Shown: positions 29,546 through 37,612, numbered from the stretch's first letter. The stretch is 64,000 nucleotides of DNA from Pseudomonas mangiferae (GCF_007109405.1 NZ_VJOY01000002.1:372001-436000), one strand, 5' to 3'. Translations and numbers: made by a program. Notes: generated from the sequence alone by a model not told the origin.

Positions 29546-29666
29546 ATACCATGAGTTATCTCAATACCATAAGGCATAGCCAACGTTCATCATGGTATAA
29601 AAAATCTATTAATATCTGATTTATAAGGTTTTTTAAATTTTTCCTCGGCCTTCGCAGCCATGGTAT
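29546..29666. repeat. ATACCAT repeats upstream of the integrase, candidate arm-type sites
   Basis: ATACCAT occurs at 29546 and 29564 (18 bases apart) and inverted (ATGGTAT) at 29592 and 29660, all in an AT-rich gap between the att copy and the integrase start. Tyrosine integrases and their directionality factors bind such short repeats. The interpretation as arm sites is inference. Confidence 0.45.
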
Positions 29667-29691
29667 TTCTACAGGGAGATTCGGGAGGACG

Positions 29692-30891
29692 ATGCTGACT
29701 GATACCAAGCTCCGTAGCCTCAAGCCGCAAGAGAAGCTTTACAAAGCCAATGACCGAGATGGGCTATACGTTGCAGTTACACCAGCCGGCTCGATTTCGT
29801 TTCGCTACAACTACTCGATCCACGGCAGGCAGGAAACCATCACCTTCGGTCGCTACGGTGTCGGTGGCATCACGCTGGCAGAAGCGCGGGAGCGCCTGGG
29901 CGAAGCGAAGAAAATGATTGCTGCCGGTAAATCACCTGCGAAGGAAAAGGCGCGGGATAAAGCACGGGTTAAAGACGCAGAGACTTTCGACGCCTGGGCT
30001 CAAAAATGGCTGCGCGGCTATCAGATGGCGGATTCGACTCGTGACATGCGCCGGTCAGTTTATGAGCGTGAGCTCAAGCCGAAATTCGGTAGCCGAAAGC
30101 TGATCGAAATCACCCACGAGGATCTGCGTGCGCTCGCTGATACCATTGTCGAGCGCGGTGCGCCGGCGACAGCAGTGCATGCACGTGAAATTGTCCAGCA
30201 GGTTTTCCGCTGGGCCATTGAGCGGGGCCAGAAAGTCGAGAATCCTGCCGATCTGGTTCGCTCCGCAAGCATTGCCAAATTTGAGCCGCGTGATCGGGCG
30301 CTTGCGCCTGACGAGATCGCTTTGATGTATCAGTACATGGATCGTATCGGTACTTCATCATCTGTACGCGCTGCGGCCAAGCTGCTTCTGCTGACCATGG
30401 TACGGAAAAGTGAGCTGACAAATGCTACATGGCGCGAGGTCAACTTTACCGAAGCGCTCTGGACGATCCCAAAAGAGCGCATGAAGCGGCGCAACCCTCA
30501 CCTGGTGTTCCTGTCGAGCCAGGCGCTGGACTTCTTCATCGCGCTCAAGACCTTTGCGGGCGGCTCGGATTACGTGTTCCCCTCTCGATACGACTCTGAC
30601 CAGCCAATGAGTGCAGCAACCATCAATCAAGTGCTGACTTTGACGTATCGGCTTGCGCAGAAAGAAGGTAAGCCGCTGGGCAAGTTTGGGCCGCACGACC
30701 TCAGGCGCACGTCAAGCACGTTGCTACATGAGGCGGGTTACAACACCGATTGGATCGAGAAGTGCCTAGCCCATGAGCAAAAGGGGGTGCGAGCGGTGTA
30801 CAACAAGGCGGAGTATCGTGATCAGCGGCGGAGCATGTTGCAGGACTGGGCCAACATGATTGATGGCTGGACGGCGGGAAATTCCCACTGA
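29692..30891 (+). CDS. P4-type tyrosine recombinase/integrase of element A
   Basis: A 399-residue integrase. The N-terminal DUF4102-type arm domain begins MLTDTKLRSLKPQEKLYKANDRDGLYV, a core-binding SAM-like domain lies at about 100-180, and the catalytic domain follows. The catalytic set is visible: Arg in TMVRKSELTNA, HDLRR, His in CLAHEQKG and the nucleophile Tyr in YNKAEYRDQR. It sits 305 bases after guaA, facing away from the att site, as expected for guaA-specific islands. The matching truncated integrase at 45991 is a diverged relative. Confidence 0.95.
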   Translation: MLTDTKLRSLKPQEKLYKANDRDGLYVAVTPAGSISFRYNYSIHGRQETITFGRYGVGGITLAEARERLGEAKKMIAAGKSPAKEKARDKARVKDAETFDAWAQKWLRGYQMADSTRDMRRSVYERELKPKFGSRKLIEITHEDLRALADTIVERGAPATAVHAREIVQQVFRWAIERGQKVENPADLVRSASIAKFEPRDRALAPDEIALMYQYMDRIGTSSSVRAAAKLLLLTMVRKSELTNATWREVNFTEALWTIPKERMKRRNPHLVFLSSQALDFFIALKTFAGGSDYVFPSRYDSDQPMSAATINQVLTLTYRLAQKEGKPLGKFGPHDLRRTSSTLLHEAGYNTDWIEKCLAHEQKGVRAVYNKAEYRDQRRSMLQDWANMIDGWTAGNSH

Positions 30892-30900
30892 TTATTTTTC

Positions 30901-30913
30901 TTTAGCAGCTAAA
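30901..30913. promoter_or_regulatory. 13-bp palindrome TTTAGCNGCTAAA (first of three copies)
   Basis: TTTAGCAGCTAAA lies in the convergent gap between the integrase and the next gene. The same dyad TTTAGCNGCTAAA recurs at 34133-34145 and 36829-36841, all inside element A. It may be an operator for an island regulator; no protein can be assigned from sequence alone. Confidence 0.5.
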
Positions 30914-30925
30914 ATTTCTCCAGGG

Positions 30926-31903
30926 TTAACGCTTCAAGTGAAGCGCTTCGGGAATTGATGCCAGCGCCTTCGATATGGCCTGGCGACCAATGCCCAGCCG
31001 GCGCCCAATCGCCGATTGGCTCAGACCGTAATGCTGGAGTACCAGCATCTGCTTTTTCCGATCTGACAGCTTTGAACCCACCATGAAGCGCGCTTGATTG
31101 CGTAGTGCCGCCTGGTCTGCGGGTTGGATGGTTTGGCTTAGCATGTAAATGTGAAAGTAATCGTCCACCAACGGGCAACCGGATGCTGCTTGCGGCTTGG
31201 CTCGTTTGGCACATTGACGACTAAGCCGAGCTAGCTCCAAGTTGAATTGCTCCTGAGATCTTTTCGCTTGCCGATAAGCAGGGTTCCACTCCCCATCTAA
31301 GCGTTTTGGGCGGTGCCCTGTGCAGTATTGGTGGCTGAGTTCAAGCTTCTTGTGCTCTTCCAGCTCGATATCGTTGATACCCCCGTCCGCTACGGTTGCC
31401 GTAAAGTCGGCGAACTCGGTCAGTTCACCGCAGAGATCGCAAAATCCATTCTTTCGTTGACCATTAAGGTTGACCCCTTTCGCTGGTGCCGAGTTTTTTG
31501 GGCGTTTGCACGCGCAGTCCCATACCAACTCAATCAGAGACTCCAGGGTGGCGACGAATCGCTGGTCTCTAGCGTCCTGCCTATCCTCAGTTTTGATGAA
31601 CTGGCGCAGTAACTGGCGCTGTACACGAACCATAGCATCAAGCCCAACCAGCTTTGTGATTGCGCTGAAGCTCACTCCTGAGCCGGCACCTGAAACGTAG
31701 GCACTGTATCGGGCCGGCAACGTCGCCATGTATTCAGTTACTACGGGGTCGATAAGCTCTTCAATCAGCCGAATGATCGGATAACGCCGAGACGAGATCG
31801 AGTACGGATGCCAACGCTGCTCGAATTGTCGAATGGCTTCCGAGACAGAGGGGGAACAATTTTCCCAGACCGCGACGCTTGGTGTATTTTTCATGTCAAC
31901 CAT
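30926..31903 (-). CDS. Unknown island protein with Cys/His cluster and C-terminal helix-turn-helix
   Basis: A 325-residue protein I do not recognise. A central Cys/His pattern (CDLCGELTEF, then LEEHKKLELSHQYCTGH, about residues 165-220) looks like a zinc-binding motif. The C-terminus (about 290-315; HYGLSQSAIGRRLGIGRQAISKAL) is a clear helix-turn-helix. It is therefore probably a DNA-binding regulator. ATG 31903 is used; an in-frame TTG at 31912 and ATG at 31894 are alternatives. It is divergent from alpA, with a 77-base gap for shared control. Confidence 0.7.
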   Translation of the reverse strand: MVDMKNTPSVAVWENCSPSVSEAIRQFEQRWHPYSISSRRYPIIRLIEELIDPVVTEYMATLPARYSAYVSGAGSGVSFSAITKLVGLDAMVRVQRQLLRQFIKTEDRQDARDQRFVATLESLIELVWDCACKRPKNSAPAKGVNLNGQRKNGFCDLCGELTEFADFTATVADGGINDIELEEHKKLELSHQYCTGHRPKRLDGEWNPAYRQAKRSQEQFNLELARLSRQCAKRAKPQAASGCPLVDDYFHIYMLSQTIQPADQAALRNQARFMVGSKLSDRKKQMLVLQHYGLSQSAIGRRLGIGRQAISKALASIPEALHLKR

Positions 31904-31980
31904 TATGGACAATTAATGGGCTAAATCAATATGCATTGCTTGGCAACATGAGGCATGTATCGGCAACTGGAGGCCAAGCC

Positions 31981-32208
31981 ATGCAAACAGTGCAAAGCAA
32001 GATGTTGATCAACCGTAAACGACTACTGGAGATCATTCCTCTCTCCACGCGAACGATCTATAACCTGGAGCTGCGGGGGGAGTTCCCGCGCCGCATTGCG
32101 CTCACTTGCAGGAGTGTCGCGTGGGATTTATCTGAGGTTGAAGCTTGGATCGAAGCGCGCAAAGCATCGAGTATCCAAGCCGACCGTCCTGGCGAGGAGA
32201 GGCGCTGA
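31981..32208 (+). CDS. AlpA-family MerR-like regulator/excisionase
   Basis: A 75-residue AlpA-type protein. The winged helix contains LINRKRLLEIIPLSTRTIYNLELRGEFPRRI and DLSEVEAWIEARK, typical of AlpA regulators that control integrase expression or island excision. GGAGG lies seven bases before the ATG. It is immediately upstream of repA (one-base gap), so replication and excision control may be linked. Confidence 0.88.
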   Translation: MQTVQSKMLINRKRLLEIIPLSTRTIYNLELRGEFPRRIALTCRSVAWDLSEVEAWIEARKASSIQADRPGEERR

Positions 32209-32209
32209 T

Positions 32210-33061
32210 ATGGCCCTTGACCTGATGGCGGCATTCACCGAGCCGCCGCCCCCGATAGATTATGTTTTGCCTAATATGGTTGCCGGCACTGTGGGGGCGC
32301 TTGTTTCACCTGGTGGTGCCGGGAAGTCCATGTTGATCCTGCAATTGGCTGCGCAGATTGCTGGTGGGCCAGACCTGTTGGAAGTGGGAGAGCTGCGTGG
32401 CGGTACAGTCGTGTATCTGCCAGCGGAAGACCCACCTACGGCTATTCATCATCGTCTGCATGCACTAGGCGCGCATCTAACCGCTAATGAGCGGGAATCG
32501 GTGGCCGATGGACTGCTGATAGAGCCGTTGGTGGGCAGATGCCCCAACATCATGGCCGCTGATTGGTTTGATGGCCTTCGGCGGGCCTCTGAGGGGAGGC
32601 GTTTGATGGTTTTGGACACACTGCGCCGCTTTCACGTTGAAGAGGAGAACGCCAGCGGGCCTATGGCGCAGGTCATTGGTCGAATGGAGGCTATAGCTAC
32701 TGAGACGGGTTGTTCAATCGTCTTCCTGCATCATGCCAACAAAGGGGCAGCAGTGAGCGGTGCCGGTGACCAACAGCAGGCCAGCCGGGGATCGTCCGTG
32801 ATTGTCGATAACATCCGCTGGCAGTCGTACCTGGCTGGTATGACGCAGGGCGAGGCCAATGAGTGGGGTGTAGCCGATAGTCAGCGTGGTTACTTTGTCC
32901 GCTTTGGCGTCTGCAAAGCCAACTACGGTGCGCCTTTTCAGGAATGTTGGTTCAGAAGGCACGAGGGTGGCGTTCTCAAAGCTGCGGTGCTGGAACGGCA
33001 CAAGCCCAAGTTGCCCTCCAAGCTGAAGTCCGTGACGAGGGGCGGTAATGACGATTGGTAA
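32210..33061 (+). CDS. RepA-like replicative DNA helicase (IncQ type)
   Basis: A 283-residue RecA-fold ATPase. It has Walker A SPGGAGKSM (about 33-41), the Walker B-like region RLMVLDTLRRFH, and VFLHHANKG, resembling the hexameric RSF1010 RepA helicase (AAA_25). It follows alpA and overlaps repC by 14 bases. With the repC gene and the downstream iterons it forms an IncQ-like initiation set. No primase (RepB) gene is seen, unlike RSF1010. Confidence 0.85.
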   Translation: MALDLMAAFTEPPPPIDYVLPNMVAGTVGALVSPGGAGKSMLILQLAAQIAGGPDLLEVGELRGGTVVYLPAEDPPTAIHHRLHALGAHLTANERESVADGLLIEPLVGRCPNIMAADWFDGLRRASEGRRLMVLDTLRRFHVEEENASGPMAQVIGRMEAIATETGCSIVFLHHANKGAAVSGAGDQQQASRGSSVIVDNIRWQSYLAGMTQGEANEWGVADSQRGYFVRFGVCKANYGAPFQECWFRRHEGGVLKAAVLERHKPKLPSKLKSVTRGGNDDW

Positions 33062-33812
33062 CCAGGTCGCTCCCACCAGCACGGCATTGCAGGCTCGAGT
33101 AATGATCTATCAGCCAAGTCAGCGGCCACGAGAGCGTGTGGGGGATTGGATGGACACCAGCTTTGGTCGATGCCGCGTAACTGGCAGGCTGGGACAGCGG
33201 CATGCCGATATTGTGGAGTCCATCCTGTATATAGCAGAGCGCCGGCGCGAAATTTCAGACGGAGGCATCGAGTTGCTGATTGATCCGGCAAAGCTGCGTC
33301 GAATTTTATCTAATCACCAATACAGCCACGACCGTATCAAAAAGTTACTGATCGACCTGCGCGCAGCCACTGTGGAAATTGTAACGCCGGAACTGGAGCT
33401 CAGCGGCGAAAGTATCATCGGCGGCCTGATCGACCATGTAATTCCGTCACCTATGACTCGCCGCGATCCACTGACTAGTGGTGTGCGCCATTTGTGGCGT
33501 GTCCGTCTGGGTGTTGCTTTGGTAATGCTGTTGGAAAGAGATTTGTCTCTGTATTACCCGCCTGCCCCTATTGCTCGATTGCAGCACGGGATAAGCCAAG
33601 CGCTTGCGCGGCACGTTTTGACTCACAAGCAAAACCCGTCCGGAGGCTGGCACTTAGACACGCTGATTCGCGCCGTAGGCGGTAGGGGGGTCCACAGCAT
33701 GATGCTCCGCAACTACAGGCGGCGGTTGCGGGAGGATGCTGCCGGGTTGGCCGAAATTGGCATCGAATTAGACGCATCGGATAGAGTAAAGCGTGCCACA
33801 GCGGCCCGATAG
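33048..33812 (+). CDS. RepC-like replication initiator (IncQ type)
   Basis: A 254-residue protein resembling the iteron-binding RepC initiator of RSF1010-type plasmids. Features are RVGDWMDTSFGRCRVTG near the N-terminus, a winged-helix-like middle (LLIDPAKLRRILS, SHDRIKKLLIDLRAATVEI) and a basic C-terminus. The stop lies inside the first of four direct repeats, so initiator gene and presumed origin are fused in layout. The start overlaps repA. Confidence 0.78.
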   Translation: MTIGNQVAPTSTALQARVMIYQPSQRPRERVGDWMDTSFGRCRVTGRLGQRHADIVESILYIAERRREISDGGIELLIDPAKLRRILSNHQYSHDRIKKLLIDLRAATVEIVTPELELSGESIIGGLIDHVIPSPMTRRDPLTSGVRHLWRVRLGVALVMLLERDLSLYYPPAPIARLQHGISQALARHVLTHKQNPSGGWHLDTLIRAVGGRGVHSMMLRNYRRRLREDAAGLAEIGIELDASDRVKRATAAR

Positions 33813-33872
33813 CGTGCTGCTCCGGCCCGATGGCGTGTCACAACGGCCCGAGCGTGTGCCACAGCGGCCCGG
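33791..33872 (+). repeat. Four iteron-like direct repeats, candidate oriV
   Basis: Near-identical units begin GCGTG and end CGGCCCG at 33791-33811, 33812-33832, 33833-33851 and 33852-33872 (21, 21, 19 and 21 bases). The first spans the repC stop codon. Roughly 20-bp iterons next to repC are the hallmark of IncQ origins, so these are the likely RepC binding sites. Confidence 0.75.
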
Positions 33873-33899
33873 CTTGTAGCGGTTTTGGCAGAATACTTA

Positions 33900-33955
33900 G
33901 GATATTCATCATATCCAAGCGGTGTAACCGTCCGCTTTAGGCGGACACTTACACC
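33900..33955. other. Two hairpins beside the iterons, candidate replication-start structures
   Basis: GGATAT/ATATCC (33900-33905/33911-33916) forms one dyad. The second is a nested hairpin: GGTGTAA/TTACACC outside (33921-33927/33949-33955) and GTCCGC/GCGGAC inside (33930-33935/33941-33946) with a TTTAG loop. In IncQ origins, hairpins called ssi next to the iterons prime single-strand synthesis. There is no T-tract to suggest a terminator. Confidence 0.5.
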
Positions 33956-34901
33956 TTAGTGAGTAAGACCTGATGTTTCGCTTAATCGGCCTGTGGTCGA
34001 TGGTTGGACGCCATGGAGAGGCGGCGGGGCAACACATCTTCCGGCTTCGCTAAACGGCATATCCGGAGATTATCGATTCCAGGGGCGTCGCCGGCTGTTG
34101 GTAGCCTTCAGCTGTAGGCGCAGGCTGAGCATTTTAGCTGCTAAATTTTCCATCAGGGCGGCCTCGATTAACGAATGCCGCGGTTACGCTGACAGATACC
34201 CTCCGCTGTTGCTGCCAGAACCAGGCCTGTTTCCAGCTCTCCACCGCTGTCCGCCGTTTGACTGCGTTTTTGCCCCTTCTCCTGATCCCTGTTCCTGTGC
34301 TCAGCCAGGTTTCTCCTCTTGGCGTTCAACCTGTTTTTTGGTCGCAGCGTGAGTGCGCGAACTGGCAGCGGTGTGCTGAGGCGGACGTAATTCTTCGGCT
34401 ACATCGAAACGTCACTCCTCTTGACGATGCTGAGCGTCCTTTGCAATTGCGGTGCAATTGCAGTTGCAGTTGGTCCTATGATGTTGCTCTGACGGCTCTC
34501 AATTGATATGCCGATTGATGCTTAGCCGATGTCAGTTGATCTTTGATCGTGCAAAAACGCGGCGAAGCTGCGGGCAAGACAGGTGAGGTAGGCCCACCGG
34601 CAAGCCGGCGGGCCTACCTCACTTTCCTAATTCGCGCTACGCACTCAAACGGGAGTCTTGCTCTCCGAGGGGCCAGCTACCGCCGACAGAGACGAGAAAC
34701 CCACTCCAAAAGCAAAGGCCGAAGTCATCAAATCGGGTCACTGATCAGTATGTGCAGCGCTGCATGCTTGGAGCGGTGCGCAGTCGTAAGCATTTGCCGA
34801 AGGATGCCCTCCGCATCTTGCGGAGGGTCGCCTATCGCTGTTGGTAGGGCACATTGAGCATAGAATTGGGCGAGCCTAAACCTGCATAGGAGTAGCATCT
34901 A
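33956..34901. other. Noncoding stretch after the replication genes
   Basis: No gene is convincing in this 946-base stretch; short open frames lack ribosome sites and family-like composition. It holds the second TTTAGCNGCTAAA palindrome (34133-34145), a long hairpin (34582-34621) and a 9-bp stem hairpin CCCTCCGCA/TGCGGAGGG (34807-34827). It could contain the rest of an origin or degraded genes. Confidence 0.55.
34582..34621. repeat. Long near-perfect hairpin
   Basis: GTGAGGTAGGCCC (34582-34594) is exactly complementary to GGGCCTACCTCAC (34609-34621). Inside it, CCGGC pairs with GCCGG around an AA loop, with one A/C mismatch between the stems. No T-run follows beyond CTTTCC. It could be a terminator, a transfer-related structure or a mobile short palindrome. 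Confidence 0.65.
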
Positions 34902-35108
34902 ATGGGTGAGTCATCACGCACGGCTGTGAAATGCGAAGACCCTGGCGATGGCAGCGGAGACATGATCGTCGATCTGCCGCCTGAGATTCTGGAAGCCATG
35001 AATCTTCGGATTGGCGACTCATTGAGTATTGAGGTGGAGCAAGGGATCATAGTGCTCAAACCAATCCGGAATACAGGCAGTCGTAAGGCAGTTTTCAGCT
35101 CAGACTGA
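34902..35108 (+). CDS. AbrB/MazE-type DNA-binding protein
   Basis: A 68-residue protein with a swapped-hairpin AbrB fold: MIVDLPPEILEAMNLRIGDSLSIEVEQGIIVLKPI, the usual antitoxin DNA-binding segment. A 20-residue polar N-terminus precedes it. No toxin gene is seen beside it, so it may be an orphan antitoxin or a small regulator. TAGGAG lies upstream of the ATG with a spacing of about 10 bases. Confidence 0.75.
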   Translation: MGESSRTAVKCEDPGDGSGDMIVDLPPEILEAMNLRIGDSLSIEVEQGIIVLKPIRNTGSRKAVFSSD

Positions 35109-35546
35109 GGGTTGGCTAACCTCGTAAATGCGCGACTCCTGCACCGACGCTTGCGACCCATGCGTGATCTTTCGGTACAGAAGAACGCTACAAACCAGAG
35201 GGCTGGCTTCGCAGTAGAGGTGGGGCGGCACGATCCGAACCTCAGCCGGAATCTCTCCCTCTTTCGAATGGTTGCTGTTACCGGTGCAGGCTTTACGATT
35301 TGGCTGCGTAAGGCACATCTGGCGCAGTCAGTGACTTCTCATTGAGCGTGAGGATAGGTGCAAGGTGCCGGTGCCGCCGGGGAGTTCGGCCACTGATGGT
35401 CACCCATTTGCTTGCATTGCAGCGCCGGTATCGTGATTTTCTACGCCCCGTCATATGTATTCCTAAACGCTTTTCAAAAGTTCGGAACACTACAGCCGGA
35501 ATCTTTCCCCAATAGAGCCGGCGCCGTAGCGGAGTGGGCTTCGGCT
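35109..35546. other. Noncoding stretch, nothing recognised
   Basis: The 438 bases between the AbrB-type gene and the next minus-strand small gene hold only short frames without good ribosome sites. No repeats, hairpins or recognisable remnants were seen. Confidence 0.4.
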
Positions 35547-35735
35547 TTAAACCTTCATCCTATGCCTTCGCAGCAGCTCAGCCTTCATCCACGCTGATGA
35601 GTCCGCCATGTTCTTGCGAAGCTCTGCGACTTCAAGCTCTGTCAAAGCCCGCACGTTTTGCTTGATGTCGTCAGCATGTACTGGCGAGGCTTGATTTTCG
35701 GCATAGCCAAACTCTGTGGTCCTGCTTTTCTTCAT
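35547..35735 (-). CDS. Small hypothetical protein
   Basis: A 62-residue frame from ATG 35735 (MKKSRTTEFGYAENQASPV), with a predicted charged helix in the C-terminal half (RALTELEVAELRKNMADSSAWMKAELLRRH). GAGG lies five bases before the start, which supports translation. I recognise no family. Confidence 0.45.
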   Translation of the reverse strand: MKKSRTTEFGYAENQASPVHADDIKQNVRALTELEVAELRKNMADSSAWMKAELLRRHRMKV

Positions 35736-35953
35736 GCGCACCTCGTGATCTAGACCTCAAACCCGCGCTGCACACCCATAGAACGGTTCGGCTACCGAGG
35801 CGATAGCATTTCTCAATACATTACGCCGGCTTGCTAGCTTCACTCCAGGCCTCGAAGCCAGGGCAGTACGGCCGAGAGGCGTTGCAGAGAGCGCAGAAGT
35901 CAGATGGGTAATACGGAACAGAAGGCTACCAGCCCACCGGTAGTTGGGAAATC

Positions 35954-35977
35954 GCTTGCATCTTGCTATAGTGCAAG
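35954..35977. promoter_or_regulatory. Candidate FitA operator/promoter
   Basis: CTTGC (35962-35966) and GCAAG (35973-35977) flank TATAGT, with another CTTGC half-site at 35954. The TATAGT could serve as a -10 element, so a repressor bound here would block transcription of the downstream antitoxin-toxin pair, which starts at 36006. Confidence 0.45.
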
Positions 35978-36005
35978 AGCCTACAGCAAAAACAGGTTTT
36001 GAAAG

Positions 36006-36260
36006 ATGCCATCCGTTACCGTTCGAAATGTACCCGATGAGGTGCATCGCGCCATCCGCGTCCGGGCCGCTCAACACGGACGTAGTATCGAAGCGGAGAT
36101 GCGTGAAATTCTGGAGTCCGCAGTGAAACCGCAGGGCCGGGTCAAGCTGGGTTCGCTGCTGGCCGAGGTTGGTCGTAAAGCCAAGCTGACGGATGAGGAG
36201 TTAGGCACCTTTGAGAGCGTGCGCGACAAGACTCCTGCACGGGCAGCGAGCTTTGAATGA
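36006..36260 (+). CDS. FitA-like ribbon-helix-helix antitoxin
   Basis: An 84-residue antitoxin. The N-terminal ribbon-helix-helix is MPSVTVRNVPDEVHRAIRVRAAQ, continuing HGRSIEAEMREILESAV; the C-terminal tail that masks the toxin contains LGSLLAEVGRKAKLT. It overlaps the toxin gene by four bases (ATGA), the usual coupled layout. An inverted repeat upstream suits autoregulation. Confidence 0.92.
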   Translation: MPSVTVRNVPDEVHRAIRVRAAQHGRSIEAEMREILESAVKPQGRVKLGSLLAEVGRKAKLTDEELGTFESVRDKTPARAASFE

Positions 36261-36676
36261 TTCTGCTCGATACAAACGTTATTTCGGAGCCCCTGCGGCA
36301 CTCACCTCAGGCCAGTGTCATTGAATGGATTAACGCACAACCGCTGGAGACGCTTTTCCTGTCAGCGATGACTGTCGCTGAGCTGCGCGCCGGTGTGGCA
36401 CTTATGCCGACAGGCAAGCGGCGGACGATACTGCAAGAAAGCCTCGAAAGGCAGGTGCTACCCATGTTTGTAGGGCGTGTTCTCGCGTTTGATCTGGCAT
36501 GCACGCACGCCTATGCAGAGGTGCTGGTAACCGCTCGTAAGGCGGGTAGCGGTATCGAGACTGCCGATGCGTGCATCGCAGCAATCGCCCGTGCCAATGG
36601 ATTTGTCGTTGCTACTCGAGACACTAGCCCTTTTCAGGCTGCCGGCTTGATGGCCATCAACCCTTGGGAGGTATAG
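36257..36676 (+). CDS. PIN-domain toxin (VapC/FitB-like ribonuclease)
   Basis: A 139-residue PIN-domain protein. Acidic residues are in the expected places: Asp5 in MILLDTNVISE, Glu in SAMTVAELRAG, Asp in IETADACIAAIA, and VATRDTSPF at the C-terminal metal site, so it looks intact. FitB-type toxins cleave RNA and are neutralised by the preceding antitoxin. The pair probably stabilises the island. Confidence 0.92.
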   Translation: MILLDTNVISEPLRHSPQASVIEWINAQPLETLFLSAMTVAELRAGVALMPTGKRRTILQESLERQVLPMFVGRVLAFDLACTHAYAEVLVTARKAGSGIETADACIAAIARANGFVVATRDTSPFQAAGLMAINPWEV

Positions 36677-36811
36677 ACACCTTACTTGTTCCAGACGCCG
36701 TGAAATAACACAAAAAGGCCGGGCTTCGGTGTCGCTCTGGTCAATTACCGATTAGCTACGTGGCGCAGCTACTCGATGACCCTGAAAGCCATTTCAGTGA
36801 GGTTATCGACC

Positions 36812-37597
36812 ATGAAGCACATCCGCATTTTAGCGGCTAAACCCGCGCTCGCTGCCATCTTGGTCAGCGGCATTTTCAATACCTCGGCTCATGCCGGCAT
36901 TCCTGTCATAGACGGCACCAACCTATCTCAGAATGTCATGACCGCCTTTGAGTCGGTGGCGCAAACGCTCAAGCAAATTGAGCAATACAGCATCCAACTC
37001 CAGCAATATCAGAATCAGCTTCAGAACACGATGGCCCCGAGTGCGTACATTTGGGACCAGGCCCAATCGACCATCAACGGGTTGATGAACGCGACCAATA
37101 CGCTGAACTACTACAAGAATCAGCTCGGCAGCCTAGACGGTTACATTAGCAAATTCCAAGACGTGAACTATTACAGGGGTTCGCCGTGCTTTTCCGCCAC
37201 CGGTTGCTCAGCCGCTGAGTGGGAGGCTATGAACAACGGGCAGCGGCTAGCAAGCGGATCTCGGAAGAAGGCCAACGATGCCCTGTTCAAGGGGCTCGAC
37301 CAGCAGCAAAACAAGCTGACCTCTGATGCGGCAACTTTGCAGCGTCTTCAGGTGGCTGCGCAAGGTGCTCAAGGCCAAATGCAAGCCATCGGCTACGCCA
37401 ATCAGCTTGCCAGTCAGCAGGCAAATCAACTTTTGCAGATTCGTGGCCTGTTGATCGCGCAGCAGAACGCTGTTGCTACCAAAATGCAGGCAGATGCTGA
37501 CAAGGAGGCCCGGCAGGAGGCGGCCGGTATGGTTGCTAGAGAGTCCAGGATTGAGCGCACGGCTAGCCCAAAAAACTGGCTTGAACTGACCCGCTAA
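36812..37597 (+). CDS. trbJ: P-type conjugative transfer protein TrbJ
   Basis: TrbJ is the VirB5-like minor pilus component of the Trb mating system. The 261-residue protein has a signal peptide (about 1-30, ending SAHAG), GIPVIDGTNLSQNVMTAFESV and long Gln-rich helices (QYSIQLQQYQNQLQNTM). ATG 36812 is used; an upstream in-frame ATG at 36776 would add 12 residues before the signal peptide. The third TTTAGCNGCTAAA palindrome falls in codons 6-10. trbK and trbL follow, but the rest of the trb operon is absent. Confidence 0.9.
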   Translation: MKHIRILAAKPALAAILVSGIFNTSAHAGIPVIDGTNLSQNVMTAFESVAQTLKQIEQYSIQLQQYQNQLQNTMAPSAYIWDQAQSTINGLMNATNTLNYYKNQLGSLDGYISKFQDVNYYRGSPCFSATGCSAAEWEAMNNGQRLASGSRKKANDALFKGLDQQQNKLTSDAATLQRLQVAAQGAQGQMQAIGYANQLASQQANQLLQIRGLLIAQQNAVATKMQADADKEARQEAAGMVARESRIERTASPKNWLELTR

Positions 37598-37612
37598 CGG
37601 AGGCCTAGCACC

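Noticed and set aside
33791-33872. CRISPR-like repeats
   Set aside because: The four units are directly adjacent without spacers and lie next to a replication initiator; no cas genes are present. They fit iterons.
34543-34857. 104-residue plus-strand frame in the gene-free stretch
   Set aside because: It runs through the long hairpin, has no ribosome site and mixed low-quality composition.
35112-35345. 77-residue plus-strand frame after the AbrB-type gene
   Set aside because: TTG start without ribosome site and no recognisable fold; it could have been the missing toxin but shows no toxin-like motif.
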